Assembly (NCBI RefSeq): GCF_964340395.1
Contig: NC_135551.1
Coordinates: forward strand, 9,354,379-9,418,378
Direction: 5' to 3'
Source: Glandiceps talaboti
Taxonomy: Eukaryota; Hemichordata; Enteropneusta; Spengelidae
DNA: 64,000 bases
The notes beneath the pieces are model-generated. The model did not search any database, was not told where the DNA came from, and worked only from the letters and a program-made list of their open reading frames with translations. Of the stretch, positions 46,802 through 60,524 are shown in pieces. How positions within the stretch are numbered: the stretch's first letter is position 1; the number at the start of each line of letters is the position of its first letter. Position numbers and translations under genes: made by a program.

Positions 46802-48599
46802 ATTCATGACTATCTTAATTCAGAAGGTAATAAGCACTTAGGAGCCATTGGATATTTAAAGTTTATCTAATACATATAGACATCTGCTGACTCCCATGAA
46901 GTAATGCAGGACACTACTAGAAGAATTTGGAGTTTCTTGGCAATTGAAATCACTCTTCATAACTCAAAATAATGTCTTTATTTCCCAACCATAACCCTGT
47001 GAGTGTTCTAAAAACAAGTAATATTAGGATATGGGACTAAATAATACTTTTATTACCGTCAAGTTTCTATTTCAGTACATGTACTATTCTACATATTAAA
47101 GAAATTAAAGTTTACAAACCTAGCATTTTAATATAAGGTCTATTTGTGGAGAGAGAAACTGATAAGGCAAAGTGCTACTTTGGACAATCTAAAAGGGATA
47201 CTTAATCACTCAAGAAGGAAGTTCTAAGTATTTACGCTGATTTGGGCTTTCTTAAGATGAAATCTACCTTGTCCAAAATTAAGATATGCCCACGAGATGT
47301 AAGTAATACAATTTTATCCAGTTTGAGTGTAGATATAGATTAGAAATCTCCAGACTTTTTATCATTCATTCTTAAATGAATATACGAAGTGGTAACATTG
47401 ATTCAAACAGGCTGAGCAATATTCAATGTTGTGAAACACAGTAATACAAGGCATCGTGAATAATGCAAACGCACGATTGGTGCATTAGCAACTATTTTGT
47501 GTTATTACAAATCTAACGTAGTGAAATTACCATACACATATTAGATAAAGGTTGGGAACTCTCTGAGCACTTCATTCGGCTTAATATGGCTAGCCTAAGG
47601 CAGTAACTCATGTATATTTTCTCCCCAGAGATATTACTTCTATTAATTCTAGTGAAAGGTAATGAACGAGCAATATTCGTTCTAAGCCCAATACGTATTT
47701 AACCTATCTTAACCCGTCGTGCAGGTTATTCGAAGTCAGTGTGAAGATGTTTTTGTCATTATTAGCATTCAGTATTATCTACACTGCTAGTCTTCTGTGA
47801 TCCAACTACATGGCTGTTGTTGATAGCAATACTTAATCACACAATACATTTGTTCATTCCACGTCATTGTGATTACGATGTGAAATGATCAAACGCAGGG
47901 AGCTATTTTCACCGGAGACAGAGAGAGCAAATCATCACAAAATAAACAGTGCGGTGTATTTTACATAACGACCCGGTAATACTTTTACCAATTAACAAAC
48001 ATGAACAATAAACAATATACACGAACAAGCAGAATTACTTCTTGACAGTTGTTATATAGTTTCTTTCCAGCTGTAACGCTGAAAGGGGTCACTATACATG
48101 TCATAGACATTATCTTGTGATCATTGCGTTTGAAATAATGTAACGATGTACATAAATCGAGGATGGTACATTGCAAATTACACATTTATACTATTATTAG
48201 AGAAAGGTACATTAAATTAATGATATTATGGCAATCGTAGTCTTCAATGATTACTACTAATGTAATGGTAGGTTCAATACGTATGTTGTATACTAGTATA
48301 ATACTACATGAAAACAATGTAAGCTATTTCATTATAATACTCAGGGCATTTATTAATCCCGTTTTTAAAAAAAGAAATTGTAATCGAATGTGATCACAAA
48401 ATAAAGTGTTCACGAAAATCAACAGGACTTTCAAGGTAACACATCGCAAAAACATACTGAAGTGTCTTCATTTCATGATGTTGCACCCTTTGATGGTGTC
48501 AATATTTTGAGCAACAGTTGTAGTTATCGCAAATAGGATTATCTTTATTTGGTTATTTATCTTACATGTATAGGTTCTGTCTGCACGGTATAATTAACG
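46802..48599. other. Gene-free stretch
   Basis: No supportable gene or repeat. Confidence 0.45.
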
Positions 48600-49083
48600 C
48601 TCTATCTGCTGGTGAAATTCATTCATTCATTACTCCATCCATCCACCCACCCACCCACCCATCCATTCATTCATTCATTCATTCATTCATTCATTCATTC
48701 ATCCATGCATGCATGCATGCTCTATCTTCTGGTGAAATTCATTCATTCATTAATCCATCCATCCGTTCATTCATCCATCCATCCATCCATCTATCCATCC
48801 ATCCATCCATCCATCCATTCATTCATTCATTCATTTATTCATTCATTCATTCATTCATTCATTCAATCATTCATTCATTCATTCATTTATTCATTCATTC
48901 ATTCAATCATTCATTCATTCATTCATTCATGCATTCATTCATGCATGCTCTATCTTCTGGTGAAATTCATTCATTCATTAATCCATCCATCCATCCATCC
49001 ATCTGTCCATCCATCCATTCATCCGTCCATCCATCCATCCACCCATTCATTCATGCATGCATGCGTTCATCCATCCATCCATT
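48599..49083 (+). repeat. (ATTC)n/(ATCC)n array with higher-order units
   Basis: Tetranucleotide tracts are organised into three blocks. Each is introduced by GCTCTATCT(G/T)CTGGTGAAATTCATTC (at about 48599, 48719 and 48947) and continues through (ATTC)n, (ATCC)n, then GCATGCATGC. The frames encoding Ile-His-Ser and Ile-His-Pro repeats across it are artefacts. Confidence 0.95.
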
Positions 49084-49401
49084 GGTTTAGTTGTATATTT
49101 TCCTGAATTTCAATGTGCCTGTAACGGCGAGGTAGAATATTTACATCTTCGCCAAAGGTGTAATTCCAGAGAATGTCTGCATATAGAAAGTGTTGAATGG
49201 TATCAGGATATCACCGAATACGTTTTTATAAGCCGAATGATTTAATGTCAGGTGTAGTAGGGTGACACGTGATCTTGTTCATTTTGTACAAGCAAAATGT
49301 GTTCATTATAACTCGCCATTTCGTTAAGTCTTTATGCCTACAGGTAAATGGTAACACGAACACCCGACTATGTATTATAATACGTGTCTTGCTACATACA
49401 T

Positions 49402-49402
<1 letters not shown>

Positions 49403-49495
<93 letters not shown>
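49403..49495 (+). repeat. (GA)n microsatellite
   Basis: About 46 GA units. Confidence 0.97.
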
Positions 49496-49499
<4 letters not shown>

Positions 49500-50182
49500 A
49501 TTGCTGTAATGAGAAAAGGAACATTTGTGTGTACGATTCAGTATACGTTTTGCTTCAAATCCATACTGTGTTAATATTGTCTTGAGAGATGACATCATGC
49601 ACATGCCATTTTTTCACAATTCAGTAGATTGAAATGTTTGTATAAAATCCAACAGTTTTTTTAGAATAAGGTAGTGACTACTTCTATTTATATCCTTTGA
49701 CAAGCTATTAAAATTTCATGAGGCACATCTTTAGTGAGAATCATTCAATCATCACCAGGGAAACTAGTGTGATCTATTCGTTACTTAGTAGTCACAAGGG
49801 ACTTCCACTGATACATGCTCCAAGGTTGATACTTAACTTGTTTTACCATAGTATAAAGACACTTTCATTTATCCCATCAGATGCAACCTATATTAAATGA
49901 ATCCAACCAAACACGCACCACACCACACCACACTTCAGGTACATATAGTACTATAATATAATGTGCAGTTTTCATTTATAGAAATCACGCTTATCTGAAC
50001 TTTATCTTTCTGATGGAGAGAAATACAGTTGGTCAGATTTATATTCTAAACAAGAAAACGCACGGAAGGATATAAGGTATATTATTATCGCTGTGGGTTA
50101 CAACGGTTTGCCATAATATGAACACTTTGTTGAGACAGTACACATACGTATTTGTATTAGCGTGCAACATTAGAAGTGCTTG
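49496..50182. other. Gene-free stretch
   Basis: A short (CACAC) cluster at 49914-49932 is the only structure. Confidence 0.5.
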
Positions 50183-50253
50183 GATATGAGATCCTTATAC
50201 CAAAACTGACCAGTAGCAGTCATCCCCACTGAGTGACACAATAGCAGCGCGCG

Positions 50254-50301
<48 letters not shown>

Positions 50302-50466
50302 TTCAGGTACTGAGACACATACAGAGCAACTGAAATTTTGATGAAGCCACACAGATGCACCCGACATCTATACCAGTGTTTATAGTACCTTAGTACCTGG
50401 CAGTGTGTGCTGCTATTGTGCCATTCAGTGGGGATGACTGGTCAGCTTTGATAAGGATCTCATATC
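50183..50466. mobile_element. Fold-back element with ~60-bp inverted arms around (GC)n(AC)n
   Basis: The left arm (50183-50248) begins GATATGAGATCCTTAT and ends CACAATAGCAGC. The reverse complement of the right arm (50409-50466) begins and ends identically, with two small gaps (2 and 6 bases) and about three substitutions between. The interior is (GC)n(AC)n (50247-50299) plus about 110 bases of unique DNA. This is the structure of a fold-back or MITE-type element, or of a local inverted duplication. No coding content. Confidence 0.75.
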
Positions 50467-51260
50467 ATATTACTTGCCTGTTTACTGACAACATGTGTAT
50501 CCCCAGTGTTCATACTATTTGGCAAACCGTTGTAATGTTAATAGTAAACTTTATATACAGGAGATGTTTAATGTTTTATGTACAATTAATATGATGGATT
50601 GCTTTTTTCCCCTTAGCAACCATTTGTATCTTTGCATGATGGTTCATTGTTTACTTTGTACTTATAGACTAAAGTATTCAATAAATCAACCATATTAATG
50701 CAGTGTGTTTAGAAAAGTACATTCCGTGCACTATACCAGTCACAAACATCTTTTCTAACTTTAAGACAACTTTTCAGTCGCTCTTAGACGTCTAAGAATG
50801 CCACTCCATTTGTGGTGGTGATTCATTTGTACATATATCAGCTTCAATCCATTACGCCGTGCATGCGAGATGCCGCTTTTGAATTACGAAACTTGCAAAA
50901 TTAGAATTGTCCATTATTCTGTCTCTTTAATATGTGGAAAGCTGATATATAACCTACCCGAAAAGAAAAGGAGATGACCAGGTATTCTGACGACTGATTA
51001 TTGGGTATCAGGTACAGGTGTCGAGTACTTAAAAACGTGGTTGCATTACAACTACTACTGAAACGGGAGTATGAAGTGAACATATTCATTAATTTGAGTT
51101 GGTTTGCAAGATGGTAAGTACCGGTGACTATCTCAAAATAAACCCATTTCAATTATTCTAATCCTTTGCAAAAGAGCTTTCTTGCAAGCTCAGGAGAAAG
51201 CACACGTTTACTACTACTAATGATGGAGATTTTCGATTACAAAATGTACTAACTTACTTC
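50467..51260. other. Gene-free stretch
   Basis: No supportable gene. Confidence 0.45.
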
Positions 51261-51796
51261 TTCCCTTACATACATACATTCATACATACATACATACATA
51301 CATACATACATACATACACACATACATACATACATACATACATACATACATACATACATACATACATACATACATACATACATACATAAATGCAAACGTG
51401 CGTGCGTACATACATACATACATACATACATACATACATGCAATGTACATAAATAAATACAAACGTACGTGCGTGCATACATACCTACATACATACATGC
51501 AATGTACATAAATAAATACAAACGTACGTGCGTGAATACATACATACATACATACATACATACATACATACATACACACATACATACACACACATACATG
51601 CATACATACATACACATACATACATACATACATACATACATACATACATACATACACATACATACATACATACATACATACATACATACATACATACATA
51701 CATACATACATACATACATACATACATGCATGCATGCATACATACATACATACATACATACATACATGCATACATACATAAACACACACACACACT
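51261..51796 (+). repeat. Long (CATA)n array with embedded higher-order unit
   Basis: Over 500 bp of CATA units. Embedded in it is the segment GCAATGTACATAAATAAATA followed by CAAACGTACGTGCGTG, twice at about 59-bp spacing (51440 and 51499), with a partial version near 51388. Open frames of up to 180 codons across it are repeat artefacts. Confidence 0.96.
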
Positions 51797-53069
51797 GACA
51801 GATATTATAGGATTATGTAAGCCTCCCATTCAAATTTGTATACGTAAGAATCGAGACAGCGCTGTGCCGTCAACTATTTTGACACTTTGCACTTATTATG
51901 TGCTTTAAATATATTTCAAAAGAAAGGATTGTTACAGTAAAGACACTCTATTCCTCGATTTTTACATTTCAGATGAAATCACCGTGTCACCGTGTCACAC
52001 ATTCAAGGTACCACACGTTGTATTTTATAGAAAATGATGAATATATGTGAAATTGGAATTGGTGATATGTTATCCCACTCTGACGGAATTGGCACTTGAA
52101 GAGACTTTAGTCTGAGAGAAAATAAGCAACCGTACATAAGGAGGACATGACATGTACTTTCTCGAACTGCTCCGGTTTCATTTTATTGAAAAGTGTCGTA
52201 ATAACCATTTAATGCAAAAGTAACGCCAAGGGTCGACTCTTCGTCGCCGTTGTCTTAATGAAGCCATTTTGTTGGTAAGAATGGGAATACGGTTAAGTGA
52301 CGAGTATAGCCTATGGTGGCAATCAAAGAACGACGACTCCGCATGAATTCAGATATTGTATACATATCACTTATTCATTCATATAATCACGACTGAAATA
52401 ACAATTGCATAGCTAAGACATATTTGCAAAGATCTTAATGTGAAAGGGGAGAATATTTTTCAAAAATATTGACGTACTACAGAATGTTTCTACTGTCTTC
52501 CTTTTGTATTGTCTGCAATATGTTTTGTGGTGAGATACCGACATCGGCAAACCCTCCGGCAAGACGTTATATTAGAACATTGAAAAAAAAAGAAGTGAAA
52601 CTTAGCGCACCAAACCTTGAAAATGATTCTTGTTATTCGACTTTACAATCGAGAAACAGTGTGCATTTCAATATTCAACATTACGTGTTAAACATCGAAC
52701 TTACAGCAGCTATATAGTATTGAGTGCCTCCCTCTGGACGTTTCTTGTTTTCACTCTCAATAAATGTCTTCTATTTTCGACCTTAAATTACAACCATCTC
52801 CGGGAATGTTTTACCGCTCTATGCATAACAATACAGGAAGTGTTACTGAGTCGCTGACTGTTTTATTCATGTATACTAGTAATCTACATCTTAGTATATG
52901 TGATAATTGTTTTAGATTTCTATCACGAAATGTAAATTTGATATGGCTATAATAAAAGAAATCAAGTTTTCATGTGTCTTTACATTATAAAATGACAAAA
53001 ACCTAATGTAATAATTTCGAAAAGAGTAATTTCAAGTACTTTGCTGGAAACATATACCTTCCAAATGTT
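51797..53069. other. Gene-free stretch
   Basis: Frames up to 82 codons overlap one another at 52469-52952 but contain no recognisable domain. Confidence 0.4.
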
Positions 53070-53190
53070 TAGCAGGCAGGGAGGCAGTTTAGCAGGCAGG
53101 CAAGGAGGCAGGCATGTACATACGTCTCTGTCTGTCTCTGTCTGTCCGTCCGTCCGTCTGTGTGTGCGTGCCTGCGCGCGCGCGTGTGTA
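53070..53190 (+). repeat. Imperfect GGCAG / (GTCT)n(GTCC)n / (GC)n repeat cluster
   Basis: Short repeats of GGCAGG(C), then GTCTGTC and GTCCGTCC, then CGCGCGCGTGTG. Confidence 0.85.
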
Positions 53191-54324
53191 AAATATTTTA
53201 AATATGTAATAAAGCTCTTTCACAATCTGCTATAGCGCACTGCAATAGTGATATATTCACTTTTTGAAAACGTTATTAACAGTTTATGTTGTAGTTCCTG
53301 GTTGAATATAACAATCATGTAGAAACGACGTACACGAATTAGTTTACGTGATAGCCACTGACGAGTGTGAGGAGAGTAATTTGTGATGTAGTTGTTAAAG
53401 TTATTTGTATACGAAGGTGACAGTTTTACATATATATTAAAGTTTAACCTTGAAATGTAATCCAATGGCGTTTAATTACTTCTTCTGATTTAACACAGTG
53501 TGAGTACAATAGACCATGCCCCTCCATGATCCTTTCCCTTATATTAAAGAACGCTGAAGTGACGTGGTGGTAATAATCTCAAGAACTATTTCTCGTCATG
53601 GATTTCTGTCCTTGCTTCAACGTTGTTGATGGCAAGAACATGGCACCCTCTCATTGAAATATGCATTTACGCTATGGCGTATAATGGACTGCAAGGAGTT
53701 GAATTGTTTGTGTATTTGATTCACTGATGTATTGACTTATTTAACACCTGTATGATTACCACGTTCTACACGTCTTCACCCTGTCCTGTCAAGTCAAATG
53801 ATTTGAACATTGATGACAAGAAGCATAAACACTGAATAAACTGAGATGTTTTGTCATTGTGTTAAGGACACGTTTCTTTGTAATGGAGTGTTAATCACCT
53901 CATTAATAACGCTGTCATGGCAGTCAGGTCCGTGCACATGAATCATAATGGTTGTTTTATCATTTTTAGATCAGTCAAATTAAAAAAAACTTAACAATGC
54001 ATGCGTTCTAATAGGTTCATTAGCCAAGAGCAGTCGAATAGGGGCACAGCACTGATGTCGTGAACTTTGAGAATTCTCTTATAAAATCAGTTTGCCCCTC
54101 TCGCTTTACTAACCGGTGAAAATATGCATTTAGAAAGGTTTAGTAATGATGGAGATTGCGAACGATATTGTAAAGTTTACCAAAGCGTGGCATGGATTGC
54201 TTTATCCTCATGAACAAACAGAAGATGTGGTAATCAATAGCTTGATTCGCTGTGCGTGCAAATGAACGTTTGCACTGATGTCACCTCTGACGAAATCCGA
54301 CATGATTCTCAAAATACTACCACA
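53191..54324. other. Gene-free stretch
   Basis: No supportable gene. Confidence 0.45.
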
Positions 54325-54700
54325 CCAGAGTGACTATAGAATTTCAATTAGGCAGCACGATCCCTTTTTACATCTCACACAGCACTATCTGTTACAAATT
54401 ATATAAAACAAAATACTGACACTGATGACACAGAAGCACATAAAAGGAGACGTCTTGTCTCATCACTGCCAGATGAAACAAGGAAGACTCATTACAAAAA
54501 AAAAGACAAAACTGTTTATTTGTTTTCACAGTGAGATAATATGTAACATTGTATGTGCGTTCGCGCTATTGGTGCCTGTCTTTTGTAGTGTAATTTGTAA
54601 AACAAAACGTTTGTAAAATTTAAAACAGACACGCGGCCTTGCCACCTAATTGAAAATATATAGGCTTCCTATTTTGGTAGTAAACAATATACCGCCTAAC
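54325..54700 (+). repeat. Dispersed repeat family, copy C
   Basis: Matches copy A (39184-39520) over GAGTGACTATAGAATTTCAA, TTAGGCAGCACGAT, CAGATGAAACAAGGAAGACT, TTTGTTTTCACAGTGAGATA, GCGCTATTGGTGCCTGTCTT and CCTAATTGAAAATATA..TTTTGGTAGTA, in the same order and spacing. Confidence 0.6.
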
Positions 54701-56163
54701 ACAATCTTCTTACTTGTCTGTGCGCCTAATACGGCGAACCATACAGATTTTTTCATAATAGTTCTTTGATATAATTTGCAGCATTTCGATATTGTCAGCT
54801 CATGTTCAGTTATCAGACCATGGTTTACAAATACGAATGGAACGGCGTAGCCTGCTAAGTCTAATGAGTAGTTTAATGATATATATTTACAAATGGTCTA
54901 TGCATACATGTTATTTTCCATTCAATGAGTAATAGTATAAGAAGTGAATTCAATTTGAATTTTGTTTAAATCTGTTTGATGTAAAAACTTAAAAGTTTCT
55001 TGAAAATGAAAGTCACCTGCTCACAATAAATTTAAAATTGCAATTTCAACAAGAAGTAAAAAAGAAGAAGTAAAAACGTGATTTTGAAAGTCAAAACGGC
55101 AAAACTTCAATGAAAGCCTGAAACAAATCATCGGCATGTATTCAATCCATCTCTACTTGAAATTGTTCTTATCGACTTATCATCAGAGACTAGAAAATGA
55201 CTAACAGTTGGTGTTTTTCTCCTTCTCGTCGTTATGGTTACTCAATGATCCCAAATCAATAACTACTTTACTCGTCGAATTCTCATTTTTTCAGGCTCGT
55301 ACGTAAGTCGTAAAACATGCATGGTACTAGTATTACATTCGTTCTTGAAACAAACTTTTTTCTCGACTGAGAAAGGAGGGGTTAGATAATGGTATTTACA
55401 AAATAATGCAGTTCGGAATTAAATATCTTGAGCTTGTAGTGTAACTGTGCTAAAACCACCTTAACCATTCTCAGTTAATAACAATAAACGTGACCTATTT
55501 TTTGGAATAGAGTTCAAAATGATAGAAGGATTAAACCATGCAAGATTCCAATATGGCCGCCGAAAAATATGTTGACCGCATGGGAAATCAAATTTACGGT
55601 CGACTTCTTTGAAAACAAGAGAGTGAGCCCCTAGAGTTCGTTCTTTTGACTTCAACCGAACCAGGAACAAGCTTTCACATGGTAAAGTTTGATTTTTAAG
55701 GAAATTTGTCCCACAGGCGCATTGTACCTTAATTTAAATGTACAAAGTGTTTGCATATAACATTGCTATTCTGTTCATTGGCATTACCTATAGAATCAAA
55801 CCAAAGTTTATGATACCGCTGTCAAACCAGAATTGATTTCCCTGACAATACCACCGTAAACTTCCAAGTCGAAGTATACATGCAGGCACGTGACCGAGAT
55901 ATGCTTATAAATCGTTTTAAATTCACGGTTCTTTCGCGATGTGATTACAAACCTCTCGGAAAAATGTTGTTAGAACGTTTTACAGTAACTCAGGTTATGC
56001 TCTAATATGTATTGCATTCAGTTTAAGTGATATCTATAACCCATCTCATTTAATAACGACAATATTGTTATCAAATAATTAGAAATGATACAGGAAGATA
56101 AAATATAGCACCCAGCCCAAAATAGACTACTGGGGATGCTATTTAATACATGTACTTATAGGT
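54701..56163. other. Gene-free stretch
   Basis: No supportable gene. Confidence 0.45.

Positions 56164-56251
<88 letters not shown>
56164..56251. repeat. (TA)n microsatellite
   Basis: About 43 TA units with one TGTA interruption near 56178. Confidence 0.96.
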
Positions 56252-56255
<4 letters not shown>

Positions 56256-57087
56256 GTTACTGTGGTGCTAACATATGCGTCATAGCCATTATACCCTAAA
56301 TTTACTTTATTTCGCGCAGCCTGAGCTTGAAAGCAATTGTTGCTTAATACCCATGTTCAGTAGAAGACATTGTATTCTTCACAAGGAACGCCGCACTGCC
56401 AACGGTCACAATCGGTCAAAAACATGCCACATTAGGTTTTATATTCTCTCACCTTTACAAATTTGTTACAGTTGAAGAAAGGGGCTCTGCTGTAATAAAA
56501 TTTATCAGGTCACCAATACAAGTATACCGTGCAGCTGCTTCGAATTCAGGAAATGAGAATGTATAATTTACATAACGAGTTGTATAATCTAAATTGGATC
56601 TAAGATAGCATTGGTCTGGTACACATCCATTTGAATGAATTTCTGCAAAGTTTGGAAAAAAAACTATCAACGAAGCGCATTTGATTGGAGACAGAGGCAA
56701 ATCAGCACCAAATCATTTATCAGAATTATACTCCAAAACTCGAAAATGGACAAAGACAAAAATTAATTAAAGCACGTACATGTACATATATAATAATCCA
56801 GAAGCAATTATTATTTTGATTTATTTGATAGTTTTTCATTTACCGCGTAAATATAATTTTACAAACCCCCTATATTTATAGGCTTTTCTGTTTTCCTGAA
56901 GTTAAATAGTTGCTATGCGTTCAGTTTTTCATTTCTCTCTGTGGGGGCAAGACAGCTTAGTATTGTTTCTGAGTAAGTTGTTTGCTCACTGATACACCAG
57001 AGAAATGATTATGTAATGAAATTAATATTGAAGATTTCCTCTACAAGATAAGGTAAAAAGACACAACAAGACCATAACTTAATGCTA

Positions 57088-57203
57088 TGTATGTATGTAT
57101 GTATGTATGTATGTATGTATGTATGTATGTATGTATGTATGTATGTGTGTATGTATGTATGTATGTGTGTTATGTATGTATGTATGTATGTATGTATGTA
57201 TGT
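57088..57203 (+). repeat. (TATG)n microsatellite
   Basis: TATG units with two TGTG variants. Confidence 0.96.
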
Positions 57204-60055
57204 AGGCAATGGAATCGTCTGAGCTGCCTCTTCGAATTTGTTTTGTGATCGTATTTAACTTTCACAAAATGCGTTTACCTTTCACAAAATGCAGTTAGCG
57301 CCCAAGCTCTTGGGAATTTTGTCTTTCAAACCACTCGCCTGGAATTCTGACGTACAATGAATTCTGGTTTATTGACTGTGACGTGAGTTAAATGAAGCAA
57401 ACCAGTTTTTGCCCATGGAAGTAACATGGTCTTCAAAAATCGTCGTGACCTGTTTCTACCTTATTCATTTAGCGTACCGATGCAAGGGAAATGAGTACGC
57501 CGTGCACAAATCGTCACTGTGTGTTTTATCTTCATCACGACAATGTTTCAGTCCATCAGTTTGAAAGATATTATATCACCCAAGGGTGTTTGTGTCATAC
57601 ATTCTACCCTACAGTAAAGATTTCATCAATTCATTTTATACTCTCATTATTTCGTTCACCACTGTTGTAATTTGTTTTACTACCCGTAAACTACCGAATA
57701 ATATAATGTAATGTTGTATGACCAACAAATTGACTACTGTTATAAAAAAGAAAGATCATAAAGAATAAAATGTTGCAAAACTACACGATATATATCAAAT
57801 AGAATCACACTACAAAACTAGTTCGCATAGAAACGAACGAAGAATACAGTCTACAGACGTGATGTTTAGGTAGCATGAACAGATGGTATTTTCAAATATG
57901 CTGCGACAAAATGGGAGAAGACTTATCGTAGTACATATCTGCTGAACGCTTGTTTAATATGCGAAACTCAGTTTTGGTTTCTGTTCATATGTTCATTTCG
58001 TTTGATCTGCCGCTCACATACCACACAGCATATTCTCACCTAAATGAGTTATCCGAGTACTGTGCCACATCCAATCAATATTTTTTTAAAAATAACAGTA
58101 ACATCTTACTTGTACATATGGGTTAACAGCTTGACGTGAAGTCATTTTACCAATGTAAATTCCAAAGTTATTGATGCCGGGTGTAATAAAAAATGACACG
58201 AACGAGCTTTAGGTTAAAGCAATCATATAGTTCAGCAATAAATAGTATTAATAAAGACATAATTTTCTATAACCCTCGTTTGCTGACAAGCTATAAAACA
58301 CAAGGGTTATTTATTACAGTTGTACACATTGCAATAATCAGACATACTTAATGAATACATAATTCAGTGTAACATGATATTATATGTTGAAACACTTTCT
58401 CCCAAGAATTTGCTAATTTTGTATCTTTCAATTACTGATTGCTTCAAATTCCTTCAAAACGATCGTCAATATACGTAACATGTCATTTGTAATACATTAT
58501 TGACAAGGTGTCTGTGATTGAAAGGTTTAATTATCGGTCACTTCATATCAATTTCAGCACTTTTAATGTCGCATTAATCACTGTCGACAGGTATTACACG
58601 CACGAGTTCTTATAATGGATGGCAATTACTATATTTGGGATATGACCGGAAAGTTCTAGCAGCCCAACACTGTATTCACTTCACCTTATACGTTGACCTG
58701 AATTCGATCGGGTCAGACGACAACTTAAGTAACGTCTTTCCACGGCTATTTTAAACTGCGGTCTCAACAGACTACATCAAATCAAGATATTAGATGGACC
58801 TTTTTTTCCAGCAGATATCTAATTAATCCCTTTCGTATTCCTAACGTAGAAACAGTGACGGATTATCGTACGCTAAGTAGCATAGCTTGGAGCGGCTCAC
58901 TTCCTAGCACGCAATCTCTTGTTACAATTACTATACTGACTTTGACGAATGTGTGGTTTTGCTCCTTGTATAATGTAAGTGTTTATTTCATGGGCCTGTA
59001 CTTTACGGATATAACACCACTAATGGCTATCGATCAAACCGCTACAACATGTTACCAAAGTACTTAAGCTTGCATTACTTGTCATTTAAGTTCAAGTATT
59101 GGCAGTCATTCAATAATGTATCGACAGACTACAGTCTGGTTCAACCCAACAGACAGTCATGCTCTACGCACGCTAACCTTAATTTGTATCAAACTGAGAT
59201 TAGACTAAATAGCTAATCCTAATCTTTGGTACCATTCAGTCCAAATAGCATCATTAAGTACATACTAACGACGAAATAAAAACCATGTAATTATCGATGG
59301 CCATCAGGATATCGATCCAGATACTTACATTGATTGAGGTACGGTAACATGCTCTCCTTTGAGTAAAAAACCCAGAAAACATGTCTTTGAATTCAGAAAC
59401 GCACAACGTGAGTACTTAATGTGTAGCCTTAGGGCGATAGAATCATGAAACCCCACAGTTGGCTCGCTGTTCTTGCTAAGGATTCCCTATGAAGGAATAG
59501 TCGATGTGTATGTTAACATCTCAATCGTAATTCGTCTGTCGATCAGTCCTTCACAAGTCACGTCGGGTAGTCTACTATACTACTATACTTCCATATACTT
59601 TCAAAATGACGTCACAACGCAATAGCTTCAGTTACAAATATGAAATTCTAAGTTCTAACCTATTTTAGATGATATTATCCGGTTTGTGGATAAAGTTAGC
59701 ATTAGTCCAGCTGTAGTTATAGGAGTCGGCAAAAGTAAATTTACCCGACATCTCTTGTGTACTAGGTTTAATGCACATTAAATAATGTGGGTCCGACTAA
59801 ATATTGCCCGGGACTGGCTGCCAGATAAAAGAAGTGCCCGGGAGCAAATTAGTGGCCAAGTGGCACTGGCCCACTGCGAATATATATTTACCAAAATTTA
59901 GTGAATTCAAGTCCTCGAGTGGTGCTTTTCCAGTCTTAAATTTTCTATCGTGTTACAGACATTGTCCAATAAAAAGTTGTGTTGGACCATGGCATTGGGC
60001 ACATCTATTATAAGACTGTAATTTAGATTTCGGGTTGAAGCTTAGAATTTAATCA

Positions 60056-60060
<5 letters not shown>
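57204..60060. other. Gene-free stretch
   Basis: About 2.9 kb without supportable gene or repeat. Short direct repeat TTTCACAAAATGC at 57261 and 57281. Confidence 0.45.

Positions 60061-60150
<90 letters not shown>
60061..60150. repeat. (AC)n(AT)n compound microsatellite
   Basis: AC units from 60061, then AT units from 60086 to 60149. Confidence 0.96.
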
Positions 60151-60151
<1 letters not shown>

Positions 60152-60447
60152 AGTGACGACATTTAATTAGGTAACGCCATTTAAACAATCACTCATCGAC
60201 GTCTAATCTCCTATATAAGATTTTGTTTGAATTTAAAAAGTACAATTACAAAAAATTAATAAACTGTGAGTGCTATACTTGGTATGCGTTTGCGCACGAA
60301 GTTGTAGCAATCTTATAACATTCTATCCAGTGCCTTAGATGACTCATGTAAAGGAATACACCTCCCAACAACATACTGCTCCAGTAACATTGGAAATCTC
60401 TCAAGGTTTACACAGGATGACCACAGGGAACCATGAATTGTGTCACA

Positions 60448-60524
60448 ATTAAATAAACAAACAAACAAATAAATAAACACACACAAATAAGCAAACAAGC
60501 AAACAAACAAACAAACAAACAAAC
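60448..60524 (+). repeat. (AAAC)n/(AAAT)n microsatellite
   Basis: AAAC units with AAAT, AAGC and CACA variants. Confidence 0.93.

Noticed and set aside
48566-49106. Frames of 164-174 codons rich in Ile-His-Ser and Ile-His-Pro
   Set aside because: Translations of the (ATTC)n/(ATCC)n array; two frames are open at once.
51249-51908. Several long overlapping frames on both strands (Cys-Met-Tyr and His-Thr-Tyr-Ile repeats)
   Set aside because: They are translations of the (CATA)n microsatellite. The same applies to frames over other TATG, CT, GA, TA and ATTC arrays.
52469-52952. Cluster of three overlapping plus frames of 62-82 codons
   Set aside because: They overlap in different frames, show no domain, and lack splice or start support.
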